From: an uncultured Alphaproteobacteria bacterium
GTDB taxonomy: Bacteria; Pseudomonadota; Alphaproteobacteria; Micropepsales; Micropepsaceae
Assembly: GCA_937942205.1 (NCBI GenBank)
Contig: CALDFO010000167.1
Location: 1 to 18,363 of the forward strand
Direction: 5' to 3'
Length of the DNA: 18,363 nt
How positions within the stretch are numbered: the stretch's first letter is position 1; the number at the start of each line of letters is the position of its first letter. The notes under the pieces are model-generated. The model saw only the letters and a program-made list of their open reading frames with translations. It did no database searches and was not told where the DNA came from. Made by a program: the position numbers and the translations under genes. Shown piece by piece: positions 1 through 7,156 of this stretch.

Positions 1-1063
1 AATCGGCTGATGGCAGCGCCATAAGCCGCTGGGGCGGAAAAACAAGCTGCACGCCGGAACCCTCTTGCGGAGCGGTAGCGCTGACCGCCACCGGCGCGCG
101 CCGGCTGGGCAGCTTCACATGCAGATGGCTGCGCTCGCCCAGATAGGTGGCGGCGACGATTTCGCCTGCCACGCCGGTTTCACCGGACGCGGCGAAGCGC
201 ACATGCTCGGGCCGGATCGCCAGCAGCACGCCATCGCCCGCCGCCACCGCCTGCGGCGCGTTGGCGCGGGGCAGGGTGACGACGCCCAGCACGCCGCCAT
301 TGACCGTCACATCCTCGGCGTTCACGGTCTTGACCGTGGCGGGGAAGAAGTTGATCTCGCCGATGAAATCGGCGACCTCGCGGCAGTTGGGCCGCTCATA
401 GAGCTCGCGCGGGCTGGCGACCTGCAGCACCTTGCCGCCCGACATCACCGCGATGCGGTCCGACAGGGACATGGCTTCCTCCTGGTCATGCGTCACCAGC
501 AGAAAGGTGATGCCGATCTTTTTCTGCAACAGCCGCAATTCGACCTGCATCTGCTCGCGCAGCCGCTTGTCCAGCGCGCCCAGCGGCTCGTCGAGCAGCA
601 GGATCTTGGGCTGGCGCACCAGGGCGCGGGCCAGGGCGACCCGCTGGCGCTGGCCGCCCGACAGTTGATCGGCGGCGCGGGCTTCCATGCCCTCCAGCCG
701 CACGGTCGCCAGCATGGCCTCGACACGGCGCGTCAGTTCGGGCTTGGGCAGCCGCCGTGTCCGCAGGCCATAGGCGATGTTGTCGAAGACATTGAGGTGG
801 GGAAAGATGGCATAGGACTGGAACACCATGTTGGTGGGCCGCAGGTTCGGCGGCACGGCGGTCATGTCTTCGCCGTCAATGGCGATGACACCGCTGTCGG
901 GCGTCTCAAAGCCCGCGATCATCCGCAGCAAGGTGGTCTTGCCGCAGCCCGACGGCCCCAGCAGGGCGAAGAATTCGCCGCGCGCCACGTCCAGGCTCAC
1001 ATCCTCCACCACCGGCGGGCCGCCGAAGGACTTGCTGACATGGCCGACCGACAGAAAGCTCAT
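1..1063 (-). CDS. potA: Polyamine-type ABC transporter ATP-binding protein (partial, C-terminus off left edge)
   Basis: ATPase subunit that powers a spermidine/putrescine-type importer at the cytoplasmic face of the inner membrane. From the ATG at 1063 the frame stays open for 354 codons to the window edge with no stop. Walker A GPSGCGKTT lies at residues 36-44, the Q-loop Gln at 82, the LSGGQ signature at 134-138, Walker B ILLLDEP from 154 and the switch His at 192. The C-terminal part from about residue 278 (AIRPEH) looks like a TOBE substrate-regulation domain, typical of PotA/FbpC/CysA-like subfamilies. Family members are usually about 350-385 residues, so only a short tail should be missing. 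The start abuts the stop of the upstream permease gene (TAGATG), so it is the third gene of the operon. The polyamine assignment rests on the two permeases; iron or another small substrate is possible. Confidence 0.9.
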   Translation of the reverse strand, partial: MSFLSVGHVSKSFGGPPVVEDVSLDVARGEFFALLGPSGCGKTTLLRMIAGFETPDSGVIAIDGEDMTAVPPNLRPTNMVFQSYAIFPHLNVFDNIAYGLRTRRLPKPELTRRVEAMLATVRLEGMEARAADQLSGGQRQRVALARALVRQPKILLLDEPLGALDKRLREQMQVELRLLQKKIGITFLLVTHDQEEAMSLSDRIAVMSGGKVLQVASPRELYERPNCREVADFIGEINFFPATVKTVNAEDVTVNGGVLGVVTLPRANAPQAVAAGDGVLLAIRPEHVRFAASGETGVAGEIVAATYLGERSHLHVKLPSRRAPVAVSATAPQEGSGVQLVFPPQRLMALPSAD

Positions 1064-1861
1064 CTACGCTCCCACTCTGCGCTTGTCGGCTTTCACGCCG
1101 CTGTTGCGAAGCACTTCCGCCAACGCCACCAGCCCCACCGAGACCGTCAGGATGATCGCGCCCAGCGCCAGCACCATCGGCAGTCGTTCGGGAAAGCGCA
1201 GCTGGCCCCAGATATAGACGGGCAGGGTCGCCGAACCGCCGGACAGGAAATAGGCCACCAGGAACTCGTCGAAGGAGGTGATGAAGGTCAGCAGCAGGCT
1301 GGACAGGATGCCCGGCAGCATCAGGGGAAAGGTGACGCGCCAGAAGGTCATCCAGCCGTTCTCGCCCAGGTCGGCGCTGGCTTCCTCCAGGTTGCGGTCA
1401 AAGCCCTCGAAGCGGGCGATCAGGACCGTCATGGACAGCGGAATGCAGACCAGCATGTGGCCCAGCACCACACCGGCCAGCGACAGGGGCAGCGCCAGCG
1501 CCGCCAGCAGCAACAGCAGGGCGATGCCCAGCACGATGTCGGGAATGAACAGCGGCAGGGCGATGAAACCCAGGATCGCGCCCTTGGCGCGCAGGCGGTA
1601 GCGCGTCACCGCCCGGGCGGCGGTCAGGCCCAGCAGGGTGGAGAGCAGGGCGGTGGCGGTCGCCACTTTCAGGCTGTTGGCCAGCGCCTGCTGCATCGCG
1701 CCGTCGGCGGCCAGGCCCGCATACCAGCGGGTGGTGAAGCCGGACAGGGGAAAGGCGATGAACTGGGAATCGTTGAACGAGAACAGCGGCAGCAGCAGCC
1801 CCGGCACATAGAGAAAGGCCAGATAGAACAGGGCGTATGCCAGAAGGCCATGGCGTTTCAT
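1064..1861 (-). CDS. potC: ABC transporter permease, PotC/PotI type
   Basis: Inner-membrane permease of the polyamine-type importer, 265 residues, close to the usual PotC length. The start MKRHGLLAYA is set by an ATGA overlap with the stop of the upstream permease; the same frame stays open far upstream but there it is only antisense-like shadow of the first permease. Hydrophobic segments appear near residues 7-28, 60-80, 96-122, 126-147, 183-205 and 228-250, fitting six membrane helices. The cytoplasmic EAA loop that contacts the ATPase is clear at about 159-185 (EEASADLGENG, then TFPLMLPGI). It pairs with the first permease as a heterodimer. Substrate assignment to spermidine/putrescine is by family resemblance only. 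Confidence 0.9.
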   Translation of the reverse strand: MKRHGLLAYALFYLAFLYVPGLLLPLFSFNDSQFIAFPLSGFTTRWYAGLAADGAMQQALANSLKVATATALLSTLLGLTAARAVTRYRLRAKGAILGFIALPLFIPDIVLGIALLLLLAALALPLSLAGVVLGHMLVCIPLSMTVLIARFEGFDRNLEEASADLGENGWMTFWRVTFPLMLPGILSSLLLTFITSFDEFLVAYFLSGGSATLPVYIWGQLRFPERLPMVLALGAIILTVSVGLVALAEVLRNSGVKADKRRVGA

Positions 1862-2742
1862 CGGATCGCCCTTGTCGCCGCCCGTGCCGCCAGCACGAAG
1901 GCGGCCGTCACCAGCGCTACCCCCGTCATGCTGACCAGCGCCAGCGCCGCCCCCATCGGCCAGTTGCCCACGCTGTTGAACTGGGCCTCGATGGCGTTGG
2001 CGAGCATTGCCCCTTTGGGGCCGCCGACCAGTTCGGGGGTGACGTAATCGCCGGTGGTGGGCACGAAGATCAGAACGGCCGCCCCGATCACGCCCGGCAT
2101 GGACAGCGGCAGGGTGATGCGCCGGAAGCGCCGCCAGGGGCCGTCGCCCAGATCGGTGGCGGCCTCCAGCAGGGAGCGGTCGATTTTCTCCAGGCTGACA
2201 TAGATGGGCAGAATGGCGAAGGCGGCCCAGGCATGGGCCAGGGTCAGCACCACCGCGAAAGGATTGTAGAGCAGGAACTCCAGCGGCGCGTCCACCAGCC
2301 CCAGCCGCATCAGCGCGGAATTGATGACGCCATTGAAGCCCAGGATCACCTTCCAGGAAAACACCCGCAGCAGATAGGAGGTCCAGAAGGGAATGGTCAG
2401 CGCGATCAGCCAGAGGAACTTGGCCCGCTTCACATGGAAAGCGACGAAATAGGCCATCGGATAGGCCAGCAGCAGCGTCACCAGTGTGACCGCGCCGGAG
2501 ATCGCCAGCGAACGCCAGAACAGGGTGCGATAGCTGGCGCGGCCCAGCACCGCCTGATACTGCGTCCATGTCAGGTCGCCGCCGATCGTGATGCCGGTCT
2601 GGGATTTCAGGCTGTAGACCAGCAGCAGCAACATGGGCGCGGCCAGGGCCAGCGCCAGCACGACCAGCGTGGGCGTCAGCAGGGCATAGCCGGCCGTCCT
2701 GTCGTCCTGTGCCTTGCGCCCTGTTGCCTTGCGTCCTGTCAC
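1858..2742 (-). CDS. potB: ABC transporter permease, PotB/PotH type
   Basis: First gene of the importer operon, 294 residues, an inner-membrane permease. The start is a GTG at 2742-2740; no in-frame ATG or GTG lies further upstream and the next Met is already inside the first membrane helix. The N-terminus is hydrophilic (TGRKATGRKAQDDR), followed by a first membrane helix at about 19-44 and five further hydrophobic segments. The EAA loop is at about 191-219 (LLEAATDLGDGPW, then ITLPLSMPGV). FVPTTGDYVTPELVGG (about 226-242) is the kind of stretch usual in PotB/PotH. It overlaps the next gene by ATGA. No clear Shine-Dalgarno is seen apart from a G-rich run about 6-10 bases upstream. No substrate-binding protein gene precedes it; one could lie beyond the left edge. 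Confidence 0.88.
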   Translation of the reverse strand: MTGRKATGRKAQDDRTAGYALLTPTLVVLALALAAPMLLLLVYSLKSQTGITIGGDLTWTQYQAVLGRASYRTLFWRSLAISGAVTLVTLLLAYPMAYFVAFHVKRAKFLWLIALTIPFWTSYLLRVFSWKVILGFNGVINSALMRLGLVDAPLEFLLYNPFAVVLTLAHAWAAFAILPIYVSLEKIDRSLLEAATDLGDGPWRRFRRITLPLSMPGVIGAAVLIFVPTTGDYVTPELVGGPKGAMLANAIEAQFNSVGNWPMGAALALVSMTGVALVTAAFVLAARAATRAIR

Positions 2743-2905
2743 GCCGCCCCCGATCCCAGGGCCGGATTGTTCGGGGTTTCCCGCCGGGGGCGCAACCGGG
2801 TAAGCGCCGGAAATCCCGCCCGGAATCCCCGCGAATGTGTCTGAAAGCGCCCCGAATGTGCTTGAATCCGGTTTGGGAAACGGTCATAACCCGCCGACTT
2901 GGAGT
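2743..2905. promoter_or_regulatory. Divergent intergenic region between the importer operon and tRNA-Gly
   Basis: This 163-bp gap must hold the minus-strand promoter of the importer operon and the plus-strand promoter of the tRNA. I cannot pick a convincing minus-strand promoter. It contains an imperfect direct repeat, CCCCGCGAATGTG (2827-2839) and CCCCGAATGTG (2850-2860), each followed closely by TGAA, about 22 bp apart. It sits just upstream of the tRNA promoter and could be a regulator or upstream-element site. No coding signal is seen. Confidence 0.4.
2862..2889 (+). promoter_or_regulatory. Putative sigma-70 promoter of tRNA-Gly
   Basis: TTGAAT (2862-2867) and TCATAA (2884-2889) resemble -35 and -10 hexamers with 16-bp spacing. 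They predict transcription starting near 2896, about 10 bases before the mature tRNA 5' end. The match is by eye and each hexamer has mismatches. Confidence 0.45.
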
Positions 2906-2980
2906 GCGGGCGTAGCTCAGGGGTAGAGCATAACCTTGCCAAGGTTAGGGTCGGGCGTTCGATTCGCCTCGCCCGCTCCA
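2906..2980 (+). tRNA. tRNA-Gly (anticodon GCC)
   Basis: The cloverleaf folds by eye. The 7-bp acceptor stem pairs GCGGGCG (2906-2912) with CGCCCGC (2970-2976) perfectly. The D arm is GCTC/GAGC, the anticodon stem TAACC/GGTTA has five pairs, and the anticodon loop TTGCCAA (2936-2942) gives anticodon GCC at 2938-2940. The T arm is GGGCG, loop TTCGATT, CGCCT, with one G-T pair. The discriminator base is T and CCA is encoded at 2978-2980. It reads GGC and GGT glycine codons, which suits this GC-rich genome. It stands alone, and no recognisable intrinsic terminator follows. Confidence 0.97.
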
Positions 2981-3394
2981 AGTTTCTCAATAAAATCATG
3001 TTGTTGTTTCAGGTCGGCGATCGCCCCTCCCCGGGGCTAGGCAATCCCTGCCGTGACCCCGCGCCAGCCATGGGAGTGGCAGGGCCGCCCCCAAGACTCA
3101 AGCCCGGCCTGGCTGCGATGCAATGGTGCGGATAATCCGAATCCCGGTTGCCGTCGCGGGGTCTGTTCACAAGACAAAGCCGCGCGCCCTTTTGGACGGT
3201 CTGACTCGAGGCGTGCGGGATCGGAGAGGCTTGCAACGTTCCGCCGGTCCGCATCGCGGTCTGTGTGCGTGCGTGCGGTTCGATCTCCCGCGATCCGGCA
3301 TGTTCGATAGAACGATTGCGCCGGACGCGCGGCGCGTTAAGCTGGCCGCAGATGACGCGCCCGGCGCGACCGGGTGCGCGCCAGGGTGTGTGCG
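2981..3394. other. Noncoding or degraded stretch with no supportable gene
   Basis: About 414 bases without a convincing gene. Small open frames here lack family resemblance and plausible ribosome sites. Visible structure is limited: the palindrome GGCGATCGCC at 3016-3025, a self-complementary CCCCGGGG just after it, an inverted repeat CCCTGCC/GGCAGGG spanning about 3045-3085, and a short TGTGTGCGTGCGTGCGG run near 3260-3276. No T-tract follows the hairpins, so I do not call terminators. Given the gene fragments immediately downstream, this may be part of a decayed region. Confidence 0.5.
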
Positions 3395-3518
3395 ATGTTG
3401 GAATTCGATGATGTCATAGCGCCGCTGACGCGCGCACGATTCCTATCCGAACATTGGAACAAGGCGTTTCTGGTCAGCAAGGGCGCGGGCGGGCGCTTTG
3501 CCGGTCTGCTGGATGGCG
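3395..3518 (+). pseudogene. 5' remnant of a JmjC/cupin-like gene
   Basis: From the ATG at 3395, with AGGGTG (3383-3388) as a reasonable ribosome site, about 40 residues read like the N-terminus of a JmjC/cupin-like protein: FDDVIAPLTRARFLSEHWNK, then a Phe-Leu-Val stretch and GGRFAGLL. In such proteins this leads into a 250-400 residue double-stranded beta-helix oxygenase-like domain. Here the resemblance stops near codon 41, and the frame closes at 3587-3589 after unrelated residues. The next sequence resembles the end of a different gene in another frame, so this looks like the surviving start of a gene cut by a deletion. Family assignment is by pattern memory and is moderate; a short novel ORF is the alternative. 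Confidence 0.5.
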
Positions 3519-3740
3519 GGACGGAAGTTCTTTGTCACCATCGAGAATTTTCACGGTGTCATGGTGGCGGTCTATACCGGCGATGGTAACGGCGGCTGGC
3601 GCCGCCAGGTGATTGATGACGGGCTGCTGCAGGGACATGCCCTGGTGCTGGCGGATATCGATGACGACGGCCGGCCCGATCTGGTCTGCATGGACGCCCG
3701 CAAGCCCAATTATATCAAATGGTACAGCCGGTCTCCGTAG
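3519..3740 (+). pseudogene. 3' remnant of an FG-GAP/VCBS repeat protein gene
   Basis: From about 3519 to the TAG at 3738-3740 the translation resembles the C-terminal end of an FG-GAP/VCBS beta-propeller protein. GRKFFVTIENFHG is followed by VAVYTGDGNGGWRRQVIDD, GHALVLADIDDDGRPDLV and a final IKWYSR. DIDDDGRPD fits the calcium-binding D-x-D-x-D-G-x-x-D blade motif. Family members usually have several such blades and a signal peptide; only about one and a half blades remain. The frame could start only at a TTG at 3498 with unrelated residues (PVCWMA) before the homologous part and no ribosome site. I therefore read it as a truncated remnant fused out of frame to the JmjC-like fragment. Confidence 0.6.
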
Positions 3741-3812
3741 CCGCGTGGGCCGGGAACGCTTCGACCCGTCGCGCGTACTCCCCCAAAGTCCCGCAAAGCT
3801 GAGGAGTGTTCC

Positions 3813-4100
3813 ATGCGTGTTTCCGGCGCGTTGTTTTTCGCCATCGCCCTTGTCACCCCAGCTGCGTTTGCCGTGCCCCAGGCTGTGGCCCAGGCCATGG
3901 CCCGGCCGGACCTTGCCCCGGGCAAGCCCGCGGGCGTGAAACAGGCGCAGATGAACAACAATACCGTGATGGCGGTCGGCGCCCTGGGCCTGTTAGGCGT
4001 GGGCATCGGCCTGGCGGCCTCGGGTGACAGCAATGCGATCACCCCGGCCACGACTACCACCACCACGACCACGACATCGAGTACGGGCACCTCGCCCTGA
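3813..4100 (+). CDS. Small exported protein with Gly/Ala-rich hydrophobic segment and poly-Thr tail
   Basis: Unrecognised 95-residue protein. The ATG at 3813 has a good ribosome site, GAGGAG at 3801-3806, six bases upstream. Residues 1-20 (MRVSGALFFAIALVTPAAFA) look like a Sec signal peptide, with possible cleavage after AFA-20 or at a later Ala-x-Ala near residue 30. A Gly/Ala/Leu-rich hydrophobic segment follows at about 51-69, starting after a triple Asn. The C-terminus has a run of nine Thr (80-88) and then Ser/Thr/Gly. This suggests a small periplasmic or membrane-attached protein with a flexible tail. It stands alone between the gene remnants and the chemotaxis operon, with no sign of a shared transcript. 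Function is unknown. Confidence 0.7.
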   Translation: MRVSGALFFAIALVTPAAFAVPQAVAQAMARPDLAPGKPAGVKQAQMNNNTVMAVGALGLLGVGIGLAASGDSNAITPATTTTTTTTTSSTGTSP

Positions 4101-4265
4101 CATCAGCTGCCCGAGATCCCGGTACCGTTCGGCGAGGCGTGATCGCGCGCGGCGTTAACCGTCTGTTTAGGGTTTATGTACAACCTTTACGTGCATTGTA
4201 ATTAGCCCGCAACCCTGTGGGCGGGGCGTCGGGCTGGCGCCTTCTGGCGCGAAAAGGGGCTGGGC
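4101..4265 (+). promoter_or_regulatory. Upstream region and tentative promoter of the chemotaxis operon
   Basis: This 165-bp gap precedes the first gene of the 12-gene operon and contains a locally AT-rich patch at 4165-4204. TTTATG (4173-4178) and TGTAAT (4197-4202) are separated by 18 bp and could be a sigma-70-like promoter, giving a leader of roughly 55 bases. I do not see a clear sigma-28 or sigma-54 flagellar promoter. A small hairpin, GGCGCC-TTCT-GGCGCG, lies near 4236-4251, just before the ribosome site (AAAAGGGG, about 4252-4259). Confidence 0.35.
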
Positions 4266-6500
4266 ATGTTCAATCTGTTAAGCATCGGATCGTCGGGCAA
4301 GGCGTCGGCGGAAAGCCTGGCGCGGCAGCGCAGCGGCGCCTTCACGGCCGCCGCCGTGGAAGGTGGCACGGTGCCGGTGATGATGGTCGACCGGGACCTG
4401 CGCATCACCTCTGTGAACCAGGCGACGCGGGCGCTGTTCCAGGACAAGATCGACGCCTTCCGCACCCTGGTGCCGGGCCTTGAGGCCGACCGGCTGGTCG
4501 GCGCCTGCATCGACATGTTCCACAAGAACCCCCAGCACCAGCGCCAGCTTCTGGCTGATCCCGCGCGTCTGCCCCACCGGGCCGAGATCACGGTGGGCGA
4601 CCTCAAATTCGACCTGAACATCAGCGCGGTGTTCGATGCCGGCCGCAACTATATCGGCAACATCCTGGAGTGGACGGATGTGAGCGCGCAGCGGGTGCAG
4701 GAGGGGATGCTGGCGGCGCTGGACCGTGTCCAGGCCATCATCGAGTTCGACCTGACCGGCCGCATCCTGTCGGCCAATGACAATTTCCTCAAGGCGCTGG
4801 GATACGGTTTGGACGAAATCCGCGGCCAGCATCATTCCCTGTTCGTGGACGCGGCGTTTCGTCAGTCGCCCGACTATCGCGCCTTCTGGGACAAATTGGG
4901 GCGCGGCGAGTTCGATGCCGGCAAATACAAGCGCCTGGCCAAGGGCGGGCGCGAGATCTGGATTCAGGCCAGCTACAATCCGGTCCTGGACCGGAACGGC
5001 AAGCCCTACAAGGTGGTGAAGTTCGCCACCGACATCACCGAAACAGAGAATCATGCCAATGAACAGAACAGCCGCGTCGCGGCGGTCACGCGCGCGCAAG
5101 GCGTGATCGAGTTCGGGCTGGACGGCACCGTCCTTTCGGCCAACGAGAATTTCCTCGCGGTGATGGGTTATGCGGCGTCCGAGATCAACGGCCGCCACCA
5201 TTCCATGTTCGTGAGCCCGGATTTCGCCAAGTCGCCGGAATACCGCGCCATGTGGGACAAGCTGGCGCATGGCGAGATCGTGGCGGGCAAATTCCACCGC
5301 ATCGACAAGAATGGCGGCGACGTCTGGATCCTGGCGTCCTACAATCCGCTGTTCGACCTGAACGGCAAGCCTTTCAAGGTCATCAAATACGCCACCGACA
5401 TCACGGCGGTGGAGCGTGAAAGGCTGGCGGCGGAAACGGCCAAGCAGGAACAGACCCGCACCATCGTGGACAGCGTGGGCGCCGGCCTGTCGGCCCTGGC
5501 GCGGGGCGACCTCACCCATCGCATCAGCGCCGATCTCACCGGGCCGTTCGCCCAGCTTAAGCAGGACTTCAACGGCGCCCTCGCCAAGATGCAGGAGACG
5601 CTGAAGGCGGTGCAGGCGGCGGCGGGCGGCATCAATACCGGCGCGGGCGAGATCAGCCAGGCGGCCGACGATCTGTCCAAGCGCACCGAACAGCAGGCAG
5701 CCAGCCTGGAGCAGACCGCCGCCGCGCTGGAACAGATCACCGCCACCGTGAAAAAGACGGCCGAGAACGCCAAGACCGCCAGCGGCATCGTCTCGACCGC
5801 GCGGGGCGCGGCGGAGGAGGGCGGCGCCATCGTCGACACCGCCATCCGGGCGATGGGCCAGATCGAGCAATCCTCCAAGCAGATCACCGACATCATCGGG
5901 GTGATCGACGAGATCGCCTTCCAGACCAATCTCCTGGCCCTCAATGCGGGGGTGGAAGCGGCGCGGGCGGGCGATGCCGGCAAGGGCTTCGCGGTGGTCG
6001 CCAGCGAGGTGCGCGCCCTGGCGCAACGCTCCAGCGAGGCGGCGCGCGAGATCAAGGGCCTGATCAAGGCGTCCAGCGAGCATGTCGGCTCCGGCGTCAA
6101 GCTGGTGGGCGAGAGCGGTGAGGCGCTGCGCAAGATCGTCAGCCAGGTGGTGGAGATCAACAGCCTGGTCGGCGAAATGGCGCAAGCCGCGCAGCAGCAG
6201 TCCACCGGCATCGAGGAAGTGAACACCGCCGTCACCCAGATGGATCAGGTAACCCAGCAGAACGCCGCGATGGTGGAACAGTCCACCGCCGCCTCGCGCA
6301 ATCTGGCGGGGGAAACCACCGAACTGTCCAGCCTGATCGGCTTCTTCACCGTGGGCGAAAGCGCGCCTGCGCCGGTGGCCCGCGCGGTGCCCAAGATGCA
6401 GGCGCGGGTCGCCTCGGCCTTTGGCGCCTCGCGCGCCACCACGCGGGGCGGGGCGGCGCTGGCGGCGGTGCCGGACGACGAGAACTGGAAGGAGTTCTAG
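4266..6500 (+). CDS. mcpA: Soluble methyl-accepting chemotaxis protein with three PAS domains
   Basis: Cytoplasmic chemoreceptor of 744 residues; no membrane helix is visible. Order: a divergent PAS-like domain at about 33-140, two closely similar PAS domains at about 151-260 and 273-383, a HAMP-like linker at about 395-450, then the coiled-coil signalling domain to about 695. The hairpin tip, residues 549-589 ([20 protein letters not shown] and on), is the conserved CheA/CheW contact. The protein ends in NWKEF (740-744) after a flexible Ala-rich linker, matching the pentapeptide that docks CheR and CheB in receptors such as Tar and Tsr. The layout recalls BdlA- and Aer-like PAS receptors, so redox, energy or a bound small molecule is the likely input, but the ligand cannot be read from sequence. 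It is the first gene of the operon, with 27 bp to the next. Confidence 0.95.
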   Translation: MFNLLSIGSSGKASAESLARQRSGAFTAAAVEGGTVPVMMVDRDLRITSVNQATRALFQDKIDAFRTLVPGLEADRLVGACIDMFHKNPQHQRQLLADPARLPHRAEITVGDLKFDLNISAVFDAGRNYIGNILEWTDVSAQRVQEGMLAALDRVQAIIEFDLTGRILSANDNFLKALGYGLDEIRGQHHSLFVDAAFRQSPDYRAFWDKLGRGEFDAGKYKRLAKGGREIWIQASYNPVLDRNGKPYKVVKFATDITETENHANEQNSRVAAVTRAQGVIEFGLDGTVLSANENFLAVMGYAASEINGRHHSMFVSPDFAKSPEYRAMWDKLAHGEIVAGKFHRIDKNGGDVWILASYNPLFDLNGKPFKVIKYATDITAVERERLAAETAKQEQTRTIVDSVGAGLSALARGDLTHRISADLTGPFAQLKQDFNGALAKMQETLKAVQAAAGGINTGAGEISQAADDLSKRTEQQAASLEQTAAALEQITATVKKTAENAKTASGIVSTARGAAEEGGAIVDTAIRAMGQIEQSSKQITDIIGVIDEIAFQTNLLALNAGVEAARAGDAGKGFAVVASEVRALAQRSSEAAREIKGLIKASSEHVGSGVKLVGESGEALRKIVSQVVEINSLVGEMAQAAQQQSTGIEEVNTAVTQMDQVTQQNAAMVEQSTAASRNLAGETTELSSLIGFFTVGESAPAPVARAVPKMQARVASAFGASRATTRGGAALAAVPDDENWKEF

Positions 6501-6527
6501 GGCGCGCAGGCGAAAGGGACCCCGTCC

Positions 6528-6791
6528 ATGACAACCCTGAATCCCACCCTGATCCTGGCGCCGGTGCTGGACCTCGTACAGGCCGACACCCTCAAGGCGG
6601 AACTGCTGGCGGCCTTCGCGCAGGGCGCGCCGGTGACGCTGGAGGCGGGCGCGGTGCAGCGCGTCTCCTCGCCCTGCCTGCAGGTGCTGGTGGCGGCGGC
6701 GCGGCGCGGCGCGGTGCTGGTCAATCCTTCGGCGCCGCTGCGCGAGGTTGCCGACGCGCTGGACCTTTCGGCGGAGCTGGGAATCGCATGA
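6528..6791 (+). CDS. Small STAS-domain protein of the chemotaxis operon (Caulobacter CheX position)
   Basis: An 87-residue single-domain STAS-like protein. The pattern Val-Thr-Leu-Glu near 36-39, then VQRVSSPCLQVLVAAARRG at 43-61 and an amphipathic C-terminal helix (REVADALDLSAELG), fits the STAS beta-alpha fold seen in SpoIIAA and MlaB. Ser47/Ser48 sit near the phosphorylatable Ser of SpoIIAA-type proteins. It sits between the receptor and cheY and overlaps cheY by ATGA. In the Caulobacter che cluster the gene at this place is called cheX; it is not the CheC/CheX phosphatase family, since no E-x-x-N motif is seen. A role as a small protein-interaction switch is inference. Confidence 0.8.
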   Translation: MTTLNPTLILAPVLDLVQADTLKAELLAAFAQGAPVTLEAGAVQRVSSPCLQVLVAAARRGAVLVNPSAPLREVADALDLSAELGIA

Positions 6792-7156
6792 GCAAGACCA
6801 TCCTGACGGTGGACGATTCGCGCACCATGCGCGACATGCTGCGTCTGGCGCTGTCGGATGCGGGTCATGCGGTGATCCAGGCCGATGACGGTGTGGCGGG
6901 CGTGGCGGCGCTGGCCCAGGCCGGCCCGCTGGATGTCATCATCACCGACATCAACATGCCGCGCATGGACGGCTTCGGCTTCATCGGCGAGGTCCGCCGC
7001 CATCCCCTGCATCGCGCCACCCCCATCCTGGTCCTGACCACCGAGAACGACGCCGGAAAGAAGCAGCAGGCGCGCGAGGCCGGTGCCACCGGCTGGATCG
7101 TCAAGCCCTTCGATCCCGCCCGGTTGCTGGCGGCGGTGGCGCGGGTTTCGCCATGA
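6788..7156 (+). CDS. cheY1: Chemotaxis response regulator CheY (first copy)
   Basis: Single receiver domain of 122 residues that takes phosphate from CheA and signals to the flagellar switch or acts as a phosphate sink. The acidic pocket is Asp9-Asp10 (LTVDDS), the phospho-acceptor is Asp54 (TDINMPRMDG), the switch Thr is 84 or 85 (LVLTTEND) and the conserved Lys is 106 (VKPFDP). All needed residues are present. Its start overlaps the STAS gene stop, and its own stop overlaps the cheA start, both as ATGA. Placement directly before cheA is usual for the principal CheA-phosphorylated CheY. Confidence 0.96.
   Translation: MSKTILTVDDSRTMRDMLRLALSDAGHAVIQADDGVAGVAALAQAGPLDVIITDINMPRMDGFGFIGEVRRHPLHRATPILVLTTENDAGKKQQAREAGATGWIVKPFDPARLLAAVARVSP

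Noticed and set aside
65..2047. Long plus-strand open frame of 660 codons (and a second at 1837-2844) opposite the transporter genes
   Set aside because: It is antisense to three genes with clear ABC-transporter motifs, its translation is a Gln/His/Arg/Gly-rich low-complexity string without any family resemblance, and GC-rich DNA with biased third positions opens such frames routinely.
1862..2887. N-terminal extension of the PotC-type frame to give a 607-residue protein
   Set aside because: The added part lies in the wrong frame of the first permease gene and has no membrane helices; the ATGA junction at 1858-1861 gives the natural start.
2906..2980. tRNA-Gly as an attachment site of an integrated element
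   Set aside because: The downstream region has gene remnants, but I see no integrase gene and no repeat of the tRNA 3' end elsewhere in the window.
3045..3085. Inverted repeat CCCTGCC/GGCAGGG as a terminator for the tRNA
   Set aside because: The loop is about 27 bases long, there is no T-tract after it and it lies more than 60 bases past the tRNA.
4057..4083. Short ACC/ACG repeat run as a possible CRISPR or tandem repeat array
   Set aside because: It only encodes the poly-Thr tail of the small exported protein; there are no spacers and the unit is a codon.
4236..4259. Hairpin before the MCP gene as a riboswitch
   Set aside because: A single 6-bp stem with a 4-base loop close to the ribosome site; no recognised riboswitch core is present.
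4278..6185. Minus-strand open frame of 635 codons opposite the chemoreceptor gene
   Set aside because: Shadow of the MCP coding sequence. The composition is the typical His/Asp/Arg/Leu mix of an antisense frame, and there is no ribosome site or family motif.
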